Below the pieces are notes generated by a model that made no database searches, was not told the DNA's origin, and saw only the letters and a list, made by a program, of their open reading frames with translations. This document shows, piece after piece, positions 34,827 to 44,145 of a stretch of DNA of 64,000 nt. Numbering within the stretch: the first letter of the stretch is position 1; each line of letters starts with the position of its first letter. The stretch is from Bosea vestrisii (lineage in GTDB: Bacteria > Pseudomonadota > Alphaproteobacteria > Rhizobiales > Beijerinckiaceae), in the NCBI RefSeq assembly GCF_030144325.1, contig NZ_CP126307.1, forward strand, positions 1,364,001 to 1,428,000, read 5' to 3'. The position numbers were made by a program, and so were the translations under genes.

Positions 34827-35407
34827 AGTCCCTCGATCTCGCTGGCCGGCGCGACGATGTGGAAGGCGCCGCCGGCCGCGATGCCGAACTGCGCCTGCCC
34901 ATCGACCTCGCTGATCTCGCCGAGCGCCAGGAGATCATAGGTCAGCGCCCGCGTGAGCCGGGCCCAGAGCCCCCGCCGGACATACACATAGGGCTTCACA
35001 CCCTCGTTAGCAGCCCGGGCGAAGCGCAGCATGTTGTCAGGCCCGACCGTCACGAGGTCGTCGGTACTGGTCCGGAACGCGACGCTGCGCTGGTCACCTT
35101 CACCCTCCACCGCCATTTCGACGGCTTGCAAGGGAGCATCCTCGACCTTGATTCCGACCTTCTCGACCGGGGTCACGAGAAAATAATCGTCGCCCTCGCG
35201 CTTCAGCACCGAAGAGAACAGCTTGACCAGGGCCGGTCGACCGATCGGCGTGCCCAGATAAAACCAGGTCCCGTCGGCGGCGATACGCATGTCGAGATCG
35301 CCGCAGAAGGGCGGATTCCAGCGCTCGACCGGCGGCAGCCCACGGGAAGGACCGGTCCCGAGCGCGCTCAGCAGTCGATTCATCGCCCCGCCCGCCTCGG
35401 TCGTCAT
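34823..35407 (-). CDS. DUF1285 domain-containing protein
   Basis: A 194-residue (from 35407) conserved protein. The family core is clear: PPVERWNPPFCGDLDMRIAA, WFYLGTPIGRPALVKLFSSV and YFLVTPVEKVGIKVEDAPLQ, giving a compact beta-rich cytosolic protein. Function unknown. I prefer the ATG at 35407, which has AGGTGAG immediately upstream; an ATG at 35434 adds nine residues. Its stop overlaps the Nudix start (ATGA). Divergent from moxR over about 180 bases. Confidence 0.9.
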   Translation of the reverse strand: MTTEAGGAMNRLLSALGTGPSRGLPPVERWNPPFCGDLDMRIAADGTWFYLGTPIGRPALVKLFSSVLKREGDDYFLVTPVEKVGIKVEDAPLQAVEMAVEGEGDQRSVAFRTSTDDLVTVGPDNMLRFARAANEGVKPYVYVRRGLWARLTRALTYDLLALGEISEVDGQAQFGIAAGGAFHIVAPASEIEGL

Positions 35408-35590
35408 CTCACCTCGCGCTTTCGTCATCGGCATGCCGGTTGCATCGTCCTCTCGCCTTGAACTCTACATAATCGTGAAGCGGACTGTTGTGCACCGCCG
35501 CTCTCTGCCCCTTGAGCATGTTTCCCGCGAGGGTCAGAGTTTGGAATCGGACAGGAAGGCCCCGCCAGCGCGAGGCTGAAGGAGATCGAC

Positions 35591-36607
35591 ATGGTGGCGC
35601 AAGCCCGTGATGCCAACGCCCCGATCAACCTCGACACCGGCGTGGTCGAGGCGGCCGAGGCGGCGCTCGCCGCCATCGGCGCCGCCCGCACCGAGATCGG
35701 CCAGGTCATCTTCGGCCAGCAGAAGGTCGTCGATCTCTCGCTGATCACCCTGCTTGCCGGCGGCCACGGCCTGCTCGTCGGCGTGCCCGGCCTCGCCAAG
35801 ACCAAGTTGGTCGAAGCCATGGGCACCGTGCTCGGCCTCTCGGCCCGCCGCGTCCAGTTCACGCCCGACCTGATGCCCTCGGACATCCTCGGCTCCGAAG
35901 TCCTCGACGAGAGCGAGGGCGGCAAGCGCCATTTCCGCTTCATCAAGGGCCCGGTCTTCGCGCAATTGCTGATGGCGGACGAGATCAACCGCGCCTCGCC
36001 CCGCACCCAATCGGCCCTGCTGCAAGCGATGCAGGAGCACCACGTCACCGTCGCCGGCGAGCGCCATGACCTGCCGGCGCCGTTCCACGTGCTCGCCACC
36101 CAAAACCCGATCGAGCAGGAGGGTACCTATCCTCTGCCGGAAGCGCAGCTCGACCGCTTCCTGCTCGAGATCGATGTCGGCTATCCCGATCGCGAAGCCG
36201 AGCGCCGCATCCTGCTCGAGACCACGGGTGCCGCCGAGCACAAGCCGGTACAGGCAATGACCGCTGAGACCCTGATGTCGACGCAGCGCCTGGTACGCCG
36301 CCTCCCGGTCGGCGAGGCGGTGGTCGATTCGATCCTCGATCTCGTCCGCTCGGCCCGCCCCGGCGATGGCGAGAAGGCGATCACCGACAAGCTCGCCTGG
36401 GGCCCCGGCCCGCGCGCCAGCCAGGCGCTGACGCTCGCCGCCCGCGCCCGTGCCCTTGTCGAAGGCCGGCTCGCGCCCTCGGTCGATGATGTCGCGGCGC
36501 TCGCCGCTCCGGTTCTGAAGCACCGCATCGCGCTGACCTTCGCCGCCCGCGCCGATGGCGAGACGGTCGAGGGTATCGTCGCCAAGCTGGTAGAGCGCCT
36601 GGGTTGA
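35591..36607 (+). CDS. MoxR-family AAA+ ATPase
   Basis: A 338-residue AAA+ chaperone-like ATPase. Walker A GVPGLAKTKLVEAMG, Walker B LLMADEINRASPRTQSALLQ, and sensor VLATQNPIEQEGTYPLPEAQ identify the MoxR group. Together with the next three genes (DUF58, BatA/DUF4159 and VWA-like) it forms the standard MoxR locus, which assists maturation or activation of envelope or metalloprotein complexes. GAAGGAGAT precedes the ATG. The divergent gap to DUF1285 probably contains both promoters, but no match is strong enough to name. Confidence 0.95.
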   Translation: MVAQARDANAPINLDTGVVEAAEAALAAIGAARTEIGQVIFGQQKVVDLSLITLLAGGHGLLVGVPGLAKTKLVEAMGTVLGLSARRVQFTPDLMPSDILGSEVLDESEGGKRHFRFIKGPVFAQLLMADEINRASPRTQSALLQAMQEHHVTVAGERHDLPAPFHVLATQNPIEQEGTYPLPEAQLDRFLLEIDVGYPDREAERRILLETTGAAEHKPVQAMTAETLMSTQRLVRRLPVGEAVVDSILDLVRSARPGDGEKAITDKLAWGPGPRASQALTLAARARALVEGRLAPSVDDVAALAAPVLKHRIALTFAARADGETVEGIVAKLVERLG

Positions 36608-36617
36608 GGAAAAGCTG

Positions 36618-37535
36618 ATGCTGCGCACGCGCGTCCTCGGCCAAGCTGAACGCCAGCCGGGACAGCCGGTCCTCAAGGCATCGCTCGATCTCGCCGCCCG
36701 CCTGCCCAGGCTGGTGCTGGAAGCGCGGCGGGTCTCGGCCAGCGTGCACGGCATTCATGGCCGCCGGCGCTCCGGCCCCGGCGAGACCTTCTGGCAATAC
36801 CGGCCGCTGGTCACCGGCGAAGCCGCCTCGCGCATCGATTGGCGCCGCTCGGCCCGCGACGGCCACCTCTTCGTGCGCGAGCGCGAATGGGAGGCCTCGC
36901 ATGCGATCTGGCTCTGGATCGACCGTTCGCCCTCGATGGGTTTTGCGTCCTCGCTCGCGCAAAGCAGCAAGGTCGATCGCGCGCTGATCGCCGGTTTCGC
37001 GCTGGCGGAAGCGCTGGTCGAGGGCGGCGAGCGCGTCGGCCATCTCGGCCTCACCCGTCCGATGGCCTCGCGTCGGATCGTCGAAATGCTGGCGCAGGCG
37101 ATCCTGGCCGACCGTCGCAATGGCGAGGCCGACCTGCCGCCGGCAGAGCCGCTTCCACGCCTCGCCGACGCGATCCTGATCACCGACGGTTTGACGCCGG
37201 CCGCAGCGCTGGCCAAGCGCATCGCCACGCTGGCAAGCAGCGGAGCCAAGGGCCATATCCTCCTGATAGCCGACCCGATCGAGGAGACCTTTCCCTTCTC
37301 CGGACAGGCCGAATTGTTCGACCTGGAGGATGGCCTGTCGCTGCGGGTCGGTGATGCCGGCAAATGGGGCGAGGATTATCGCGAACGGCTGCTAGCTCAT
37401 CGCGACGCCATCCGCGAGGCCTGCCGCCATGCCGGCTGGACGCTGACCCTGCACCGCACTGACCGCCCGGCGAGCGAAGGGGTTCTACGCATCGCCAGCC
37501 TGATCGCCGCCTCGCGCGGCGGCCCGGCAGGTTGA
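36618..37535 (+). CDS. DUF58 domain-containing protein
   Basis: A 305-residue partner of MoxR ATPases with a von Willebrand-like fold. The family core is PLVTGEAASRIDWRRSARDG, and WLWIDRSPSMGFASS carries a MIDAS-like DxSxS. DUF58 proteins appear in BatB/VWA-type MoxR operons and are thought to be adaptors that recruit clients. It starts 10 bases after moxR. No membrane segment is visible. Confidence 0.92.
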   Translation: MLRTRVLGQAERQPGQPVLKASLDLAARLPRLVLEARRVSASVHGIHGRRRSGPGETFWQYRPLVTGEAASRIDWRRSARDGHLFVREREWEASHAIWLWIDRSPSMGFASSLAQSSKVDRALIAGFALAEALVEGGERVGHLGLTRPMASRRIVEMLAQAILADRRNGEADLPPAEPLPRLADAILITDGLTPAAALAKRIATLASSGAKGHILLIADPIEETFPFSGQAELFDLEDGLSLRVGDAGKWGEDYRERLLAHRDAIREACRHAGWTLTLHRTDRPASEGVLRIASLIAASRGGPAG

Positions 37536-37549
37536 GGGGAGAACGGACG

Positions 37550-40375
37550 ATGCTCTCATCGCTGCCGATCGCCTTCTCCGCGCCGCTGGCCCTGATCGCG
37601 CTGGCCGTCCTGCCCGTGCTCTGGCTGATCCTGCGGGTGACGCCGCCGCGGCCCAAGCGCATCGATTTCCCGCCGCTGAAGATCATGCGCGACCTGATCC
37701 CGCAGCGCGAGACGCCGGCGCATACGCCCTGGTGGCTGCTGGCGCTGCGCATGGCAGTGGCGGCATTGGCGATCCTAGCCGTCGCCGGCCCGGTCTGGAA
37801 TCCGGTACGCGACGCAGCAGCCCTGCGCGGCCCGCTGCTGCTCCTGGTCGATAACGGCTTTGGCGCCGCGACCGACTGGCCCGAGCGTCAGGCCATCGCC
37901 GAGAGCCGCATTGCTGCGGCGACCCGCGAGGGCCGCCCGGTCGCGGTCGTCGGCCTCGCCGAGGCGCCGGCAGAGATCGCCCTCTCCCAGCCGCAGGGCG
38001 CGCTCGAGCGCCTGCGCGCGCTCAGCCTTCAGCCGCATGCGCCCGATCGCGGCGCCCATCTCCAGCGGCTCGAAGCCTTCTGGCGCGCCCAGCCCCAGGC
38101 CGAGACGGTCTGGGTTGCCGATGCGCTTGGTATCGGTGGCGGTGACGCCGATTTCCTCGCCCGGCTGAAGCAGGAGGCCGGTGCCAACCGGCTGTCGATC
38201 CATGCCGGCCCGGCCGACCAGCGCGCACTCACCGCGCCCGAGAACCTCGCCGGCGCGCTGACCGTCAAGGTGCTGCGCCCGACTGTGAACACCGCAGCGA
38301 GCGGCCAGGTCCGCGCCCTCGACCTCAAGGGCCTGCCGCTCGGCGACGCCCCCTTCGTCTTCGGCGGCAATGAGCTCGCGACCACCGCGCGGCTGACCTT
38401 GCCGATCGAGGTCCGCAACGCCGTCTCCCGGCTCGAGATCACCGGCGAGCGCAGCGCCGGCGCCGTCGCTCTCCTCGATGACCGTGCCAAGCGTCGCCGC
38501 GTCGGCATCGTTTCCGGCGCCACCGCCGACACCGCCCAGCCGCTGCTGTCGCCGACCTATTACGTCTCGCGCGCGCTCTCGCCCTTCGCCGAGATCCGCG
38601 AGCCCCGCTCCGGCTCGACCGATCCGGTCGGCGAGCTTCTGGCGCAGAACCTCTCCGTCCTTGTCCTCGCCGATATCGGCGCGCTCGACAGCGACACGGC
38701 GGCCAAGGTCTCGGCCTTCGTCGAGCGTGGCGGCGTGCTGCTGCGCTTTGCCGGGGCGCGCCTGGCTGCCTCCTCGGACGAGTTGACGCCGGTGCGGCTG
38801 CGCCGCGGCGGCCGCACCCTCGGCGGTGGCCTCTCCTGGGAGACCCCGCGCAAGCTCGCGCCCTTCACCCGCGAAAGCCCGTTCTTCGGCTCGTCCCTGG
38901 CCGAGGATGTCCGCGTCACTCGTCAGATCCTGGCCGAGCCCGAGCCGGATCTCGCTCGCAAGACCTGGGCGGCGCTGGAGGACGGCACCCCGGTCGTCAC
39001 CGGCGAGCGCCGCGGCGACGGCGTGCTCGCCATGGTCCATGTCACCGCCGACACCACCTGGTCGAACCTGCCGCTCTCTGGCCTCTTCGTCGAAATGCTG
39101 CGCAAGGTCGTTGCCATGTCCGGCACCAGCGCGACCGAGGGACAAGGCGGCGAGGTCAAGGTCGAGACCCTGTCGCCGACGCGCGTGCTCGACGGCCAGG
39201 GCGCCTTCCGCAGCCCGCCGGCAACCGCCCAACCTGTGGCACGCACCTTCGCCGGGCGCGCCACACTCGCCCATCCGCCTGGCATCTACGGCCCGACCGA
39301 CGGCGCCATGGCGGTGAACACGTTGGCTCCCGCCGACACACTGACCGCGCTCGACCTCCCCGCGCTCGGCGCAACCGTGCTGCCGATCGACCAGCCGGTC
39401 GCCCGCGATATCCGCCCGCAGCTCCTGGTACTGGCCCTCATTCTGCTCGTCGCCGACACCCTGGCGACGCTCTGGCTCGGCGGCCGGATGAATCTCGCGC
39501 GCTTCCGCCGCGCGGTACCGGCTGCGCTGCTGTTAGGCTTAGCTCTCGGAACTCTCTTCATTCCGGACGCGGCGCGCGCTCAGCAGCCTGGGCCCCCTGC
39601 CCCGCCGGCCGATCAGCGTCCCCCTGTGACCCGCGACATCGTCACGGCCGCGAGCGCGACCCGGCTCGCCTATGTCGTCACCGGCGACAGGGCGGTCGAC
39701 GACATGTCCAAGGCCGGGATGGCCGGCCTCAACATCGTGCTCGGCGCCCGCACCGCGCTCGAGCCGGGCGAGGCGGCCGGCGTCGACGTCGCCCGCGACG
39801 AGCTCGCCATGTACCCGATCCTCTATTGGCCGGTGGTCGCCGGCCGGCCGATCCCGGCAGCCGAGACGCTGCGCAAGCTCGAAGCCTATATGAAGGGCGG
39901 CGGCCTCGTAATCTTCGACACGCGCGACGCGATGAGCACCCGGCCGGGCGGCGGCACCACGCCCGAGGGCGATCAGCTCCGCCGCATGCTGCAGACGCTC
40001 GACATTCCCGAGCTGGAGCCGATCCCGCGCGACCACGTCCTGACCAAGACCTTCTACATCCTCGACGGCTTCATCGGTCGCTATGACACCGGCACGACCT
40101 GGGTCGAGGTGCTGCCGCCTGCCAGCGAGGATGGCCGCCGCCCGGCCCGCGCCGGCGACAACGTCTCGCCGATCGTGATCACCTCGAACGACCTTGCCGC
40201 CGCCTGGGCCGTCGGGCGGCGCGGCGAGGCGCTCGTGCCGATGTCCGGTTCCGATCCGCGCCAGCGCGAGATGGCGCTGCGCGCCGGCGTCAACCTTGTG
40301 ATGTACGCGCTGACCGGCAACTACAAGGCCGATCAGGTCCATGTCCCGGCTTTGCTGGAAAGGCTGGGACAATGA
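37550..40375 (+). CDS. BatA-like membrane protein with DUF4159 domain
   Basis: A 941-residue large envelope protein. The N-terminal aerotolerance (BatA) domain has two membrane segments (about 4-24 and 60-82) and the family motif PPRPKRIDFPPLKIM. A long periplasmic-like region follows; further hydrophobic segments lie near 620-640 and 650-670 (LLVLALILLVADTLATLWLG). The C-terminal about 230 residues (from TRDIVTAASATRLAYV) are the DUF4159 domain, which has a glutamine-amidotransferase-like fold. The ATG at 37550 is preceded by GGGGAG and is preferred to an upstream TTG. Coupled to DUF58; MoxR-system component of unknown client. Confidence 0.88.
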   Translation: MLSSLPIAFSAPLALIALAVLPVLWLILRVTPPRPKRIDFPPLKIMRDLIPQRETPAHTPWWLLALRMAVAALAILAVAGPVWNPVRDAAALRGPLLLLVDNGFGAATDWPERQAIAESRIAAATREGRPVAVVGLAEAPAEIALSQPQGALERLRALSLQPHAPDRGAHLQRLEAFWRAQPQAETVWVADALGIGGGDADFLARLKQEAGANRLSIHAGPADQRALTAPENLAGALTVKVLRPTVNTAASGQVRALDLKGLPLGDAPFVFGGNELATTARLTLPIEVRNAVSRLEITGERSAGAVALLDDRAKRRRVGIVSGATADTAQPLLSPTYYVSRALSPFAEIREPRSGSTDPVGELLAQNLSVLVLADIGALDSDTAAKVSAFVERGGVLLRFAGARLAASSDELTPVRLRRGGRTLGGGLSWETPRKLAPFTRESPFFGSSLAEDVRVTRQILAEPEPDLARKTWAALEDGTPVVTGERRGDGVLAMVHVTADTTWSNLPLSGLFVEMLRKVVAMSGTSATEGQGGEVKVETLSPTRVLDGQGAFRSPPATAQPVARTFAGRATLAHPPGIYGPTDGAMAVNTLAPADTLTALDLPALGATVLPIDQPVARDIRPQLLVLALILLVADTLATLWLGGRMNLARFRRAVPAALLLGLALGTLFIPDAARAQQPGPPAPPADQRPPVTRDIVTAASATRLAYVVTGDRAVDDMSKAGMAGLNIVLGARTALEPGEAAGVDVARDELAMYPILYWPVVAGRPIPAAETLRKLEAYMKGGGLVIFDTRDAMSTRPGGGTTPEGDQLRRMLQTLDIPELEPIPRDHVLTKTFYILDGFIGRYDTGTTWVEVLPPASEDGRRPARAGDNVSPIVITSNDLAAAWAVGRRGEALVPMSGSDPRQREMALRAGVNLVMYALTGNYKADQVHVPALLERLGQ

Positions 40376-40553
40376 CGATGCGTTTCGCCTGGGAACCGCG
40401 ACAGGTCTTCTCCCCCTTCAGGGGGAGAGATAGAGAGGGGGCCTGCTCAACGCCAGCCAGTGCCAGCCCCCTCCCCACCCTCCCCCGTTCCGGGAGAGGG
40501 CTCCCGCGCCTCATGGATGATGCCGAGGTGCTGAACGAGAGGATTCCAGGCTA
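40376..40553. repeat. C/G-rich intergenic repeat with two hairpins
   Basis: A 178-base insert inside the MoxR operon. The first hairpin is TCTCCCCC, loop TTCA, GGGGGAGA at 40409-40428; the second pairs CTCCC with GGGAG around 40481-40495. The polypyrimidine/polypurine stretches resemble short dispersed intergenic elements rather than coding DNA. It has no ORF that I would support and leaves a longer gap than the other junctions in the operon. Confidence 0.6.
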
Positions 40554-42641
40554 ATGTGGAGCCTGACCTTCGCCCCGCTCGTCCCGCTGCCGCTGCTGAT
40601 CGGCCTCGCCATCCTGGCCGCGGTCGCCGCCGGCATGGCGCTCGTGCTGGCTGGCCGTGGCGCGATCCTGCGCGCGCTGGCGCTTGCCGTGCTCGCCGTC
40701 GCCTTGGCCGACCCCTCGCTCGTCTTCGAGGACCGCGAGCCGGTCAAGGACGTCGTCGCCGTCGTCGTCGACAGGTCCGCTTCGAACCGCCTCTCCGATC
40801 GCTCGCAGCAGACGCAAGCGGCCCAGGCCGAAGTCGAGCGGCAATTGCGCGGTATTTCCGGCGTCGAGACGCGGACGATCGAGGTCACCGACCAGCAGGG
40901 CGCCGGCGATGGCACCCGCCTGTTCGAGGCGCTCGCCTCCGGGCTTGCCGACGTGCCGTCCGAGCGCGTCGCCGGGGCGATCCTGCTCAGCGACGGCCTT
41001 GCCCATGACGCCCCCGCCACGGCCGAGGCGCTCGGCCTGCGCGCGCCGCTGCATGTGTTGACCACCGGCCGCGAGCGCGAGACCGACCGGCGCATCGTGC
41101 TGGTCGATTCGCCGCGCTTCGGCATCGTCGGCAAGGAGCAGAACGTCCGCCTGCGCGTCGTCGACAAGGGCGGGCCAGGCCGGGCCGCGATCACGGTGCG
41201 CCGCGACGGCGAGATCATCGCGAGGCGCGAGGCGATCACCGGCGAGACGATCCAGGTCCCTGTCCGCATCGACCGCGGCGGCCCGAATGTGATCGAGATC
41301 GAGGCGGCTCCGCTCGACAACGAACTGACGCTCGCCAACAACCGCGCCGTCATCACCATCGAGGGCGTCCGCGACAAGCTGCGGGTGCTGCTGGTCTCCG
41401 GCGAACCGCATCCGGGCGAACGCACCTGGCGCAACCTGCTCAAGGCCGATGCCAATATCGATCTCGTCCACTTCACCATCCTGCGTCCGCCGGAGAAACA
41501 GGACGGCACGCCGATCAACGAGCTCTCGCTGATCGCCTTCCCGACGCGCGAGCTGTTCCAGGTCAAGATCAAGGATTTCGACCTGATCATCTTCGACCGC
41601 TACGCCAACCAGTCGATCCTGCCGCTGGTCTATTTCGACAACATCGTCCGCTATGTCCGCGACGGCGGCGCGCTCCTGATCGCGGCGGGGCCGGAATACT
41701 CAGGCGCCCAGTCGCTGGCGCGCACCCCGCTCGGCCAGATCCTGCCGGCGCAGCCTGATGGCAGTGTCATCGACGAGGCCTATCGCGCCCGCGTCAGCGA
41801 GCCCGGCAAGCGCCACCCCGTCACCCGCGACCTGCCGGGCTCCGAGACCGAACCGCCGCGCTGGGGTGAGTGGCTGCGCATGGTCGGCGCCCGTACCCGC
41901 TCTGGCTCGGCCGTCATGACCGGGCCGGGCGAGCGCCCGCTGCTGCTGCTGGCGCGCGAGCAGAAGGGCCGCGTTGCGCTCTTCCTCTCCGATCATGCCT
42001 GGCTCTGGGCTCGCGGCTTCCGCGATGGCGGCCCGCATCTCGACCTGCTGCGCCGGCTCGGCCACTGGCTGATGAAGGAGCCGGACCTGGAAGAAGAGGC
42101 GCTGCGGGCCAGTGCCCGCGGCCGCAATATCGAGATCGAGCGGCAGACGCTCGGCGACAACCCGGCGCCCGCGATCATTACCGCGCCCGATGGCTCGACC
42201 CGTACCGTGCCGTTCGAGCCCGGCCGCCCCGGCCTCTTCATCGCCCGTACCGCGGCGAGCGAATTCGGCCTGCACAAGATCACCACCGAGAACCTCACCG
42301 CCTTCGCCAGCATCGGCCCGGAGAACCCGCGCGAGTTGATGGAGGTGGTCAGCGACCCCGGCAAGCTGCAGGCTCTGGCGGAAGCGACCGGCGGTTCCTC
42401 GCGCCGGATCGGACAGGAGAACGGCTCGGGCGTCACCATCCCGCGCATCGTGCCGGTGCGCTCGGGGCGTCAGTTCGCCGGCGCCGACTGGATCGGCTTG
42501 CGCATCAGCGATTCCGGCATCGTCCGCGGCGTCTCGATCTCGCCGCTCTTCGTCGGGCTGATCGGGCTTGCCATCCTGTTCGGCGCGCTGGTCGCCGGCT
42601 GGATCGGCGAGAGCGGTCGCAGATTCAAGCGCGAGGCGTAA
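40554..42641 (+). CDS. VWA-like/glutamine-amidotransferase-like membrane protein
   Basis: A 695-residue envelope protein that completes the MoxR locus. Two N-terminal membrane segments (about 6-26, 33-52) precede a VWA-like domain (VVAVVVDRSASNRLSDRSQ, a DxSxS metal motif), a central region with FDLIIFDRYANQSILPLVYF like the amidotransferase fold, and a C-terminal anchor (SPLFVGLIGLAILFGALVAG) with a short cytosolic basic tail. It probably presents metal-dependent adhesion-type binding to the periplasm. Function otherwise unknown. Confidence 0.87.
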   Translation: MWSLTFAPLVPLPLLIGLAILAAVAAGMALVLAGRGAILRALALAVLAVALADPSLVFEDREPVKDVVAVVVDRSASNRLSDRSQQTQAAQAEVERQLRGISGVETRTIEVTDQQGAGDGTRLFEALASGLADVPSERVAGAILLSDGLAHDAPATAEALGLRAPLHVLTTGRERETDRRIVLVDSPRFGIVGKEQNVRLRVVDKGGPGRAAITVRRDGEIIARREAITGETIQVPVRIDRGGPNVIEIEAAPLDNELTLANNRAVITIEGVRDKLRVLLVSGEPHPGERTWRNLLKADANIDLVHFTILRPPEKQDGTPINELSLIAFPTRELFQVKIKDFDLIIFDRYANQSILPLVYFDNIVRYVRDGGALLIAAGPEYSGAQSLARTPLGQILPAQPDGSVIDEAYRARVSEPGKRHPVTRDLPGSETEPPRWGEWLRMVGARTRSGSAVMTGPGERPLLLLAREQKGRVALFLSDHAWLWARGFRDGGPHLDLLRRLGHWLMKEPDLEEEALRASARGRNIEIERQTLGDNPAPAIITAPDGSTRTVPFEPGRPGLFIARTAASEFGLHKITTENLTAFASIGPENPRELMEVVSDPGKLQALAEATGGSSRRIGQENGSGVTIPRIVPVRSGRQFAGADWIGLRISDSGIVRGVSISPLFVGLIGLAILFGALVAGWIGESGRRFKREA

Positions 42642-42648
42642 TCCCCGC

Positions 42649-42745
42649 CGTCATGCTAAGGCTTGCCCCGAGCATCTCAGGCCGGAAGAGGCTCCGGTCT
42701 GCGCCTTTTTGTCACGAGATTCTCGGGTCAAGCCCGAGAATGACG
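42649..42745. repeat. Intergenic palindromic repeat, copy 1
   Basis: Shares the framework CGTCATGCT-GGCTTG-CCGAGCATCTC then GAGATTCTCGGGTC-GCCCGAGAATGACG with the copies at 54008, 56387 and 57361. The second half gives the stem TTCTCGGG/CCCGAGAA. It lies between two convergent genes. No coding potential. Confidence 0.75.
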
Positions 42746-42752
42746 CCCTTCC

Positions 42753-43253
42753 CTATCTGAGCGCCGTAACCGCGCCATTGCGCTGCGCCAGCACGCCCTC
42801 GGTCAGCTCCAGCGCGAGGAAACGCCCCGGATCGGCCGGCCCCGGCAGGACGAGCTGGCCCGGCTTCACCGGCTTGAAGCCGAAGCGGGCGTAATAGGGC
42901 GCGTCGCCGACCAGCAGGATCAATTCGTGGCCGCGCTCGCGCGCCGCCTCGATCGCGGCATTCATCAGCGCTGCCCCGATCCCCCGGCCCTCGAAGGCGG
43001 GATCGACCGTGAGCGGCCCGAGCATCAAAGCCGGCGCACCATCGGCCAGGATCGGCGTCACCCGGACCGCGCCGACCAGAAAGGTGCCGACATGGCTGGC
43101 AAAGGAGAGCGCCGGATCGGGCGGCGCGCCCTCGCGCAGACGGAAGGCGGTGCGGGCATAGCGGCCCGGCCCGAAGGCGCGCTCGTGCAGGCGTTCGATC
43201 GCCGCGGCGTCGCCAGGCAATTCCTGGCGGATGGTGAGGGGAAGCGAGGTCAT
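42753..43253 (-). CDS. GNAT-family N-acetyltransferase (YhbS-like)
   Basis: A 166-residue acetyltransferase, first half ELPGDAAAIERLHERAFGPG and the acetyl-CoA loop GPLTVDPAFEGRGIGAALMN; VGDAPYYARFGFKPV is the YhbS-type C-terminal strand. It starts at 43253; the longer frame upstream is not homologous. It lies 52 bases downstream of the SAM-dependent methyltransferase gene on the same strand, so it may belong to that leftward operon, but the gap leaves this open. Substrate unknown. Confidence 0.88.
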   Translation of the reverse strand: MTSLPLTIRQELPGDAAAIERLHERAFGPGRYARTAFRLREGAPPDPALSFASHVGTFLVGAVRVTPILADGAPALMLGPLTVDPAFEGRGIGAALMNAAIEAARERGHELILLVGDAPYYARFGFKPVKPGQLVLPGPADPGRFLALELTEGVLAQRNGAVTALR

Positions 43254-43305
43254 GGTCGGGTTCGCGGCATGGCCGAATTCGGCAGGAATGGCAATGGCGC
43301 CGGCT

Positions 43306-44145
43306 TCACACCGGCCGCGCCCAGAGGTCCTGATGGCCGACGCGGACGGACGTCGCGCTCCGCTTTGCCTCCAGCCAGCTCGCGATCGCCTCCGGCGCGA
43401 CATGCCCGGTCTCGGCGACGGCACCGCCGATCCCGGCCGCCAGCTCGCGGATCAAATCGGGCTGGCCCGCTCCGAGCTGCCAGGGGCTTTCGCCGACCGT
43501 GACCGCAGTGCCTGCCTTGCGGAAGGCCTGGGCCAGCGCCTCGGTGGCATCGGGTCCGGCCGCCGGGCCGAAGCCCTTGTCGCTGCGCTGGTGATGGTGG
43601 AAGGCGGCGAGCATGCGCTGGTCATCGGCATGCGCGGGCTCCCAGTTCTCGCGGCCGTCATAGGTCAACACCGTGTAGAGCGGCAGCCGCATGCTGACGA
43701 GCGAGGCGACGAAACGTTCGAGCCAGCGCGCCGAGGCAAGATCGAATAGCGCCGCGGCTGTGACGAGGTCCGGCTGCCAGCCGAGCACCCATTCGAGATC
43801 TTTGTTGAGGTCCGCCTGGCGGAAATCCACCGTCAGCGTCTTGTCGTCCTTGCGCAGGACGAGTTCCTCGCCCTGCTCCTGCGCTTCTTGCGCCCATTCG
43901 GCGAGCTTGCGCCGCGCGACGGACAAGAGGCGCGAATCGGCATCGACCAGCGTCCAGTGCTGGCGCACGGGCAGCACGCTGTAGCTGCCACGCAGGTTCG
44001 AGCCGGCGCCGCAGCCGAGATCGACGATCGACAGCGATTGCCGGCCGGCAAAGGTCGAACCGACCGCGGCGAGCACCTGCGGATTGCGCGCGGCATGGTC
44101 GGCCGGTTCGCGCAAAGCGAGCCAATCGGGAGAAAATCCGCTCAT
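43306..44145 (-). CDS. SAM-dependent methyltransferase of the MDR-PTPS-GT4 cluster
   Basis: A 279-residue class I methyltransferase. SAM motif I is IVDLGCGAGSNLRG, followed by VDADSRLLSVARRKL and LEWVLGWQPDLVTAAALFDL. The ATG at 44145 overlaps the upstream glycosyltransferase stop (ATGA), fixing the start. C-terminal segment SWLEAKRSATSVRVGHQDLW is typical of a family found with GT4 and PTPS-like genes. Likely to methylate the product of the cluster, but the acceptor is unknown. Confidence 0.87.
   Translation of the reverse strand: MSGFSPDWLALREPADHAARNPQVLAAVGSTFAGRQSLSIVDLGCGAGSNLRGSYSVLPVRQHWTLVDADSRLLSVARRKLAEWAQEAQEQGEELVLRKDDKTLTVDFRQADLNKDLEWVLGWQPDLVTAAALFDLASARWLERFVASLVSMRLPLYTVLTYDGRENWEPAHADDQRMLAAFHHHQRSDKGFGPAAGPDATEALAQAFRKAGTAVTVGESPWQLGAGQPDLIRELAAGIGGAVAETGHVAPEAIASWLEAKRSATSVRVGHQDLWARPV

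Noticed and set aside
40409..40500. CRISPR or tandem repeat in the C/G-rich spacer
   Set aside because: Only two unlike hairpins and no regularly spaced direct repeats.
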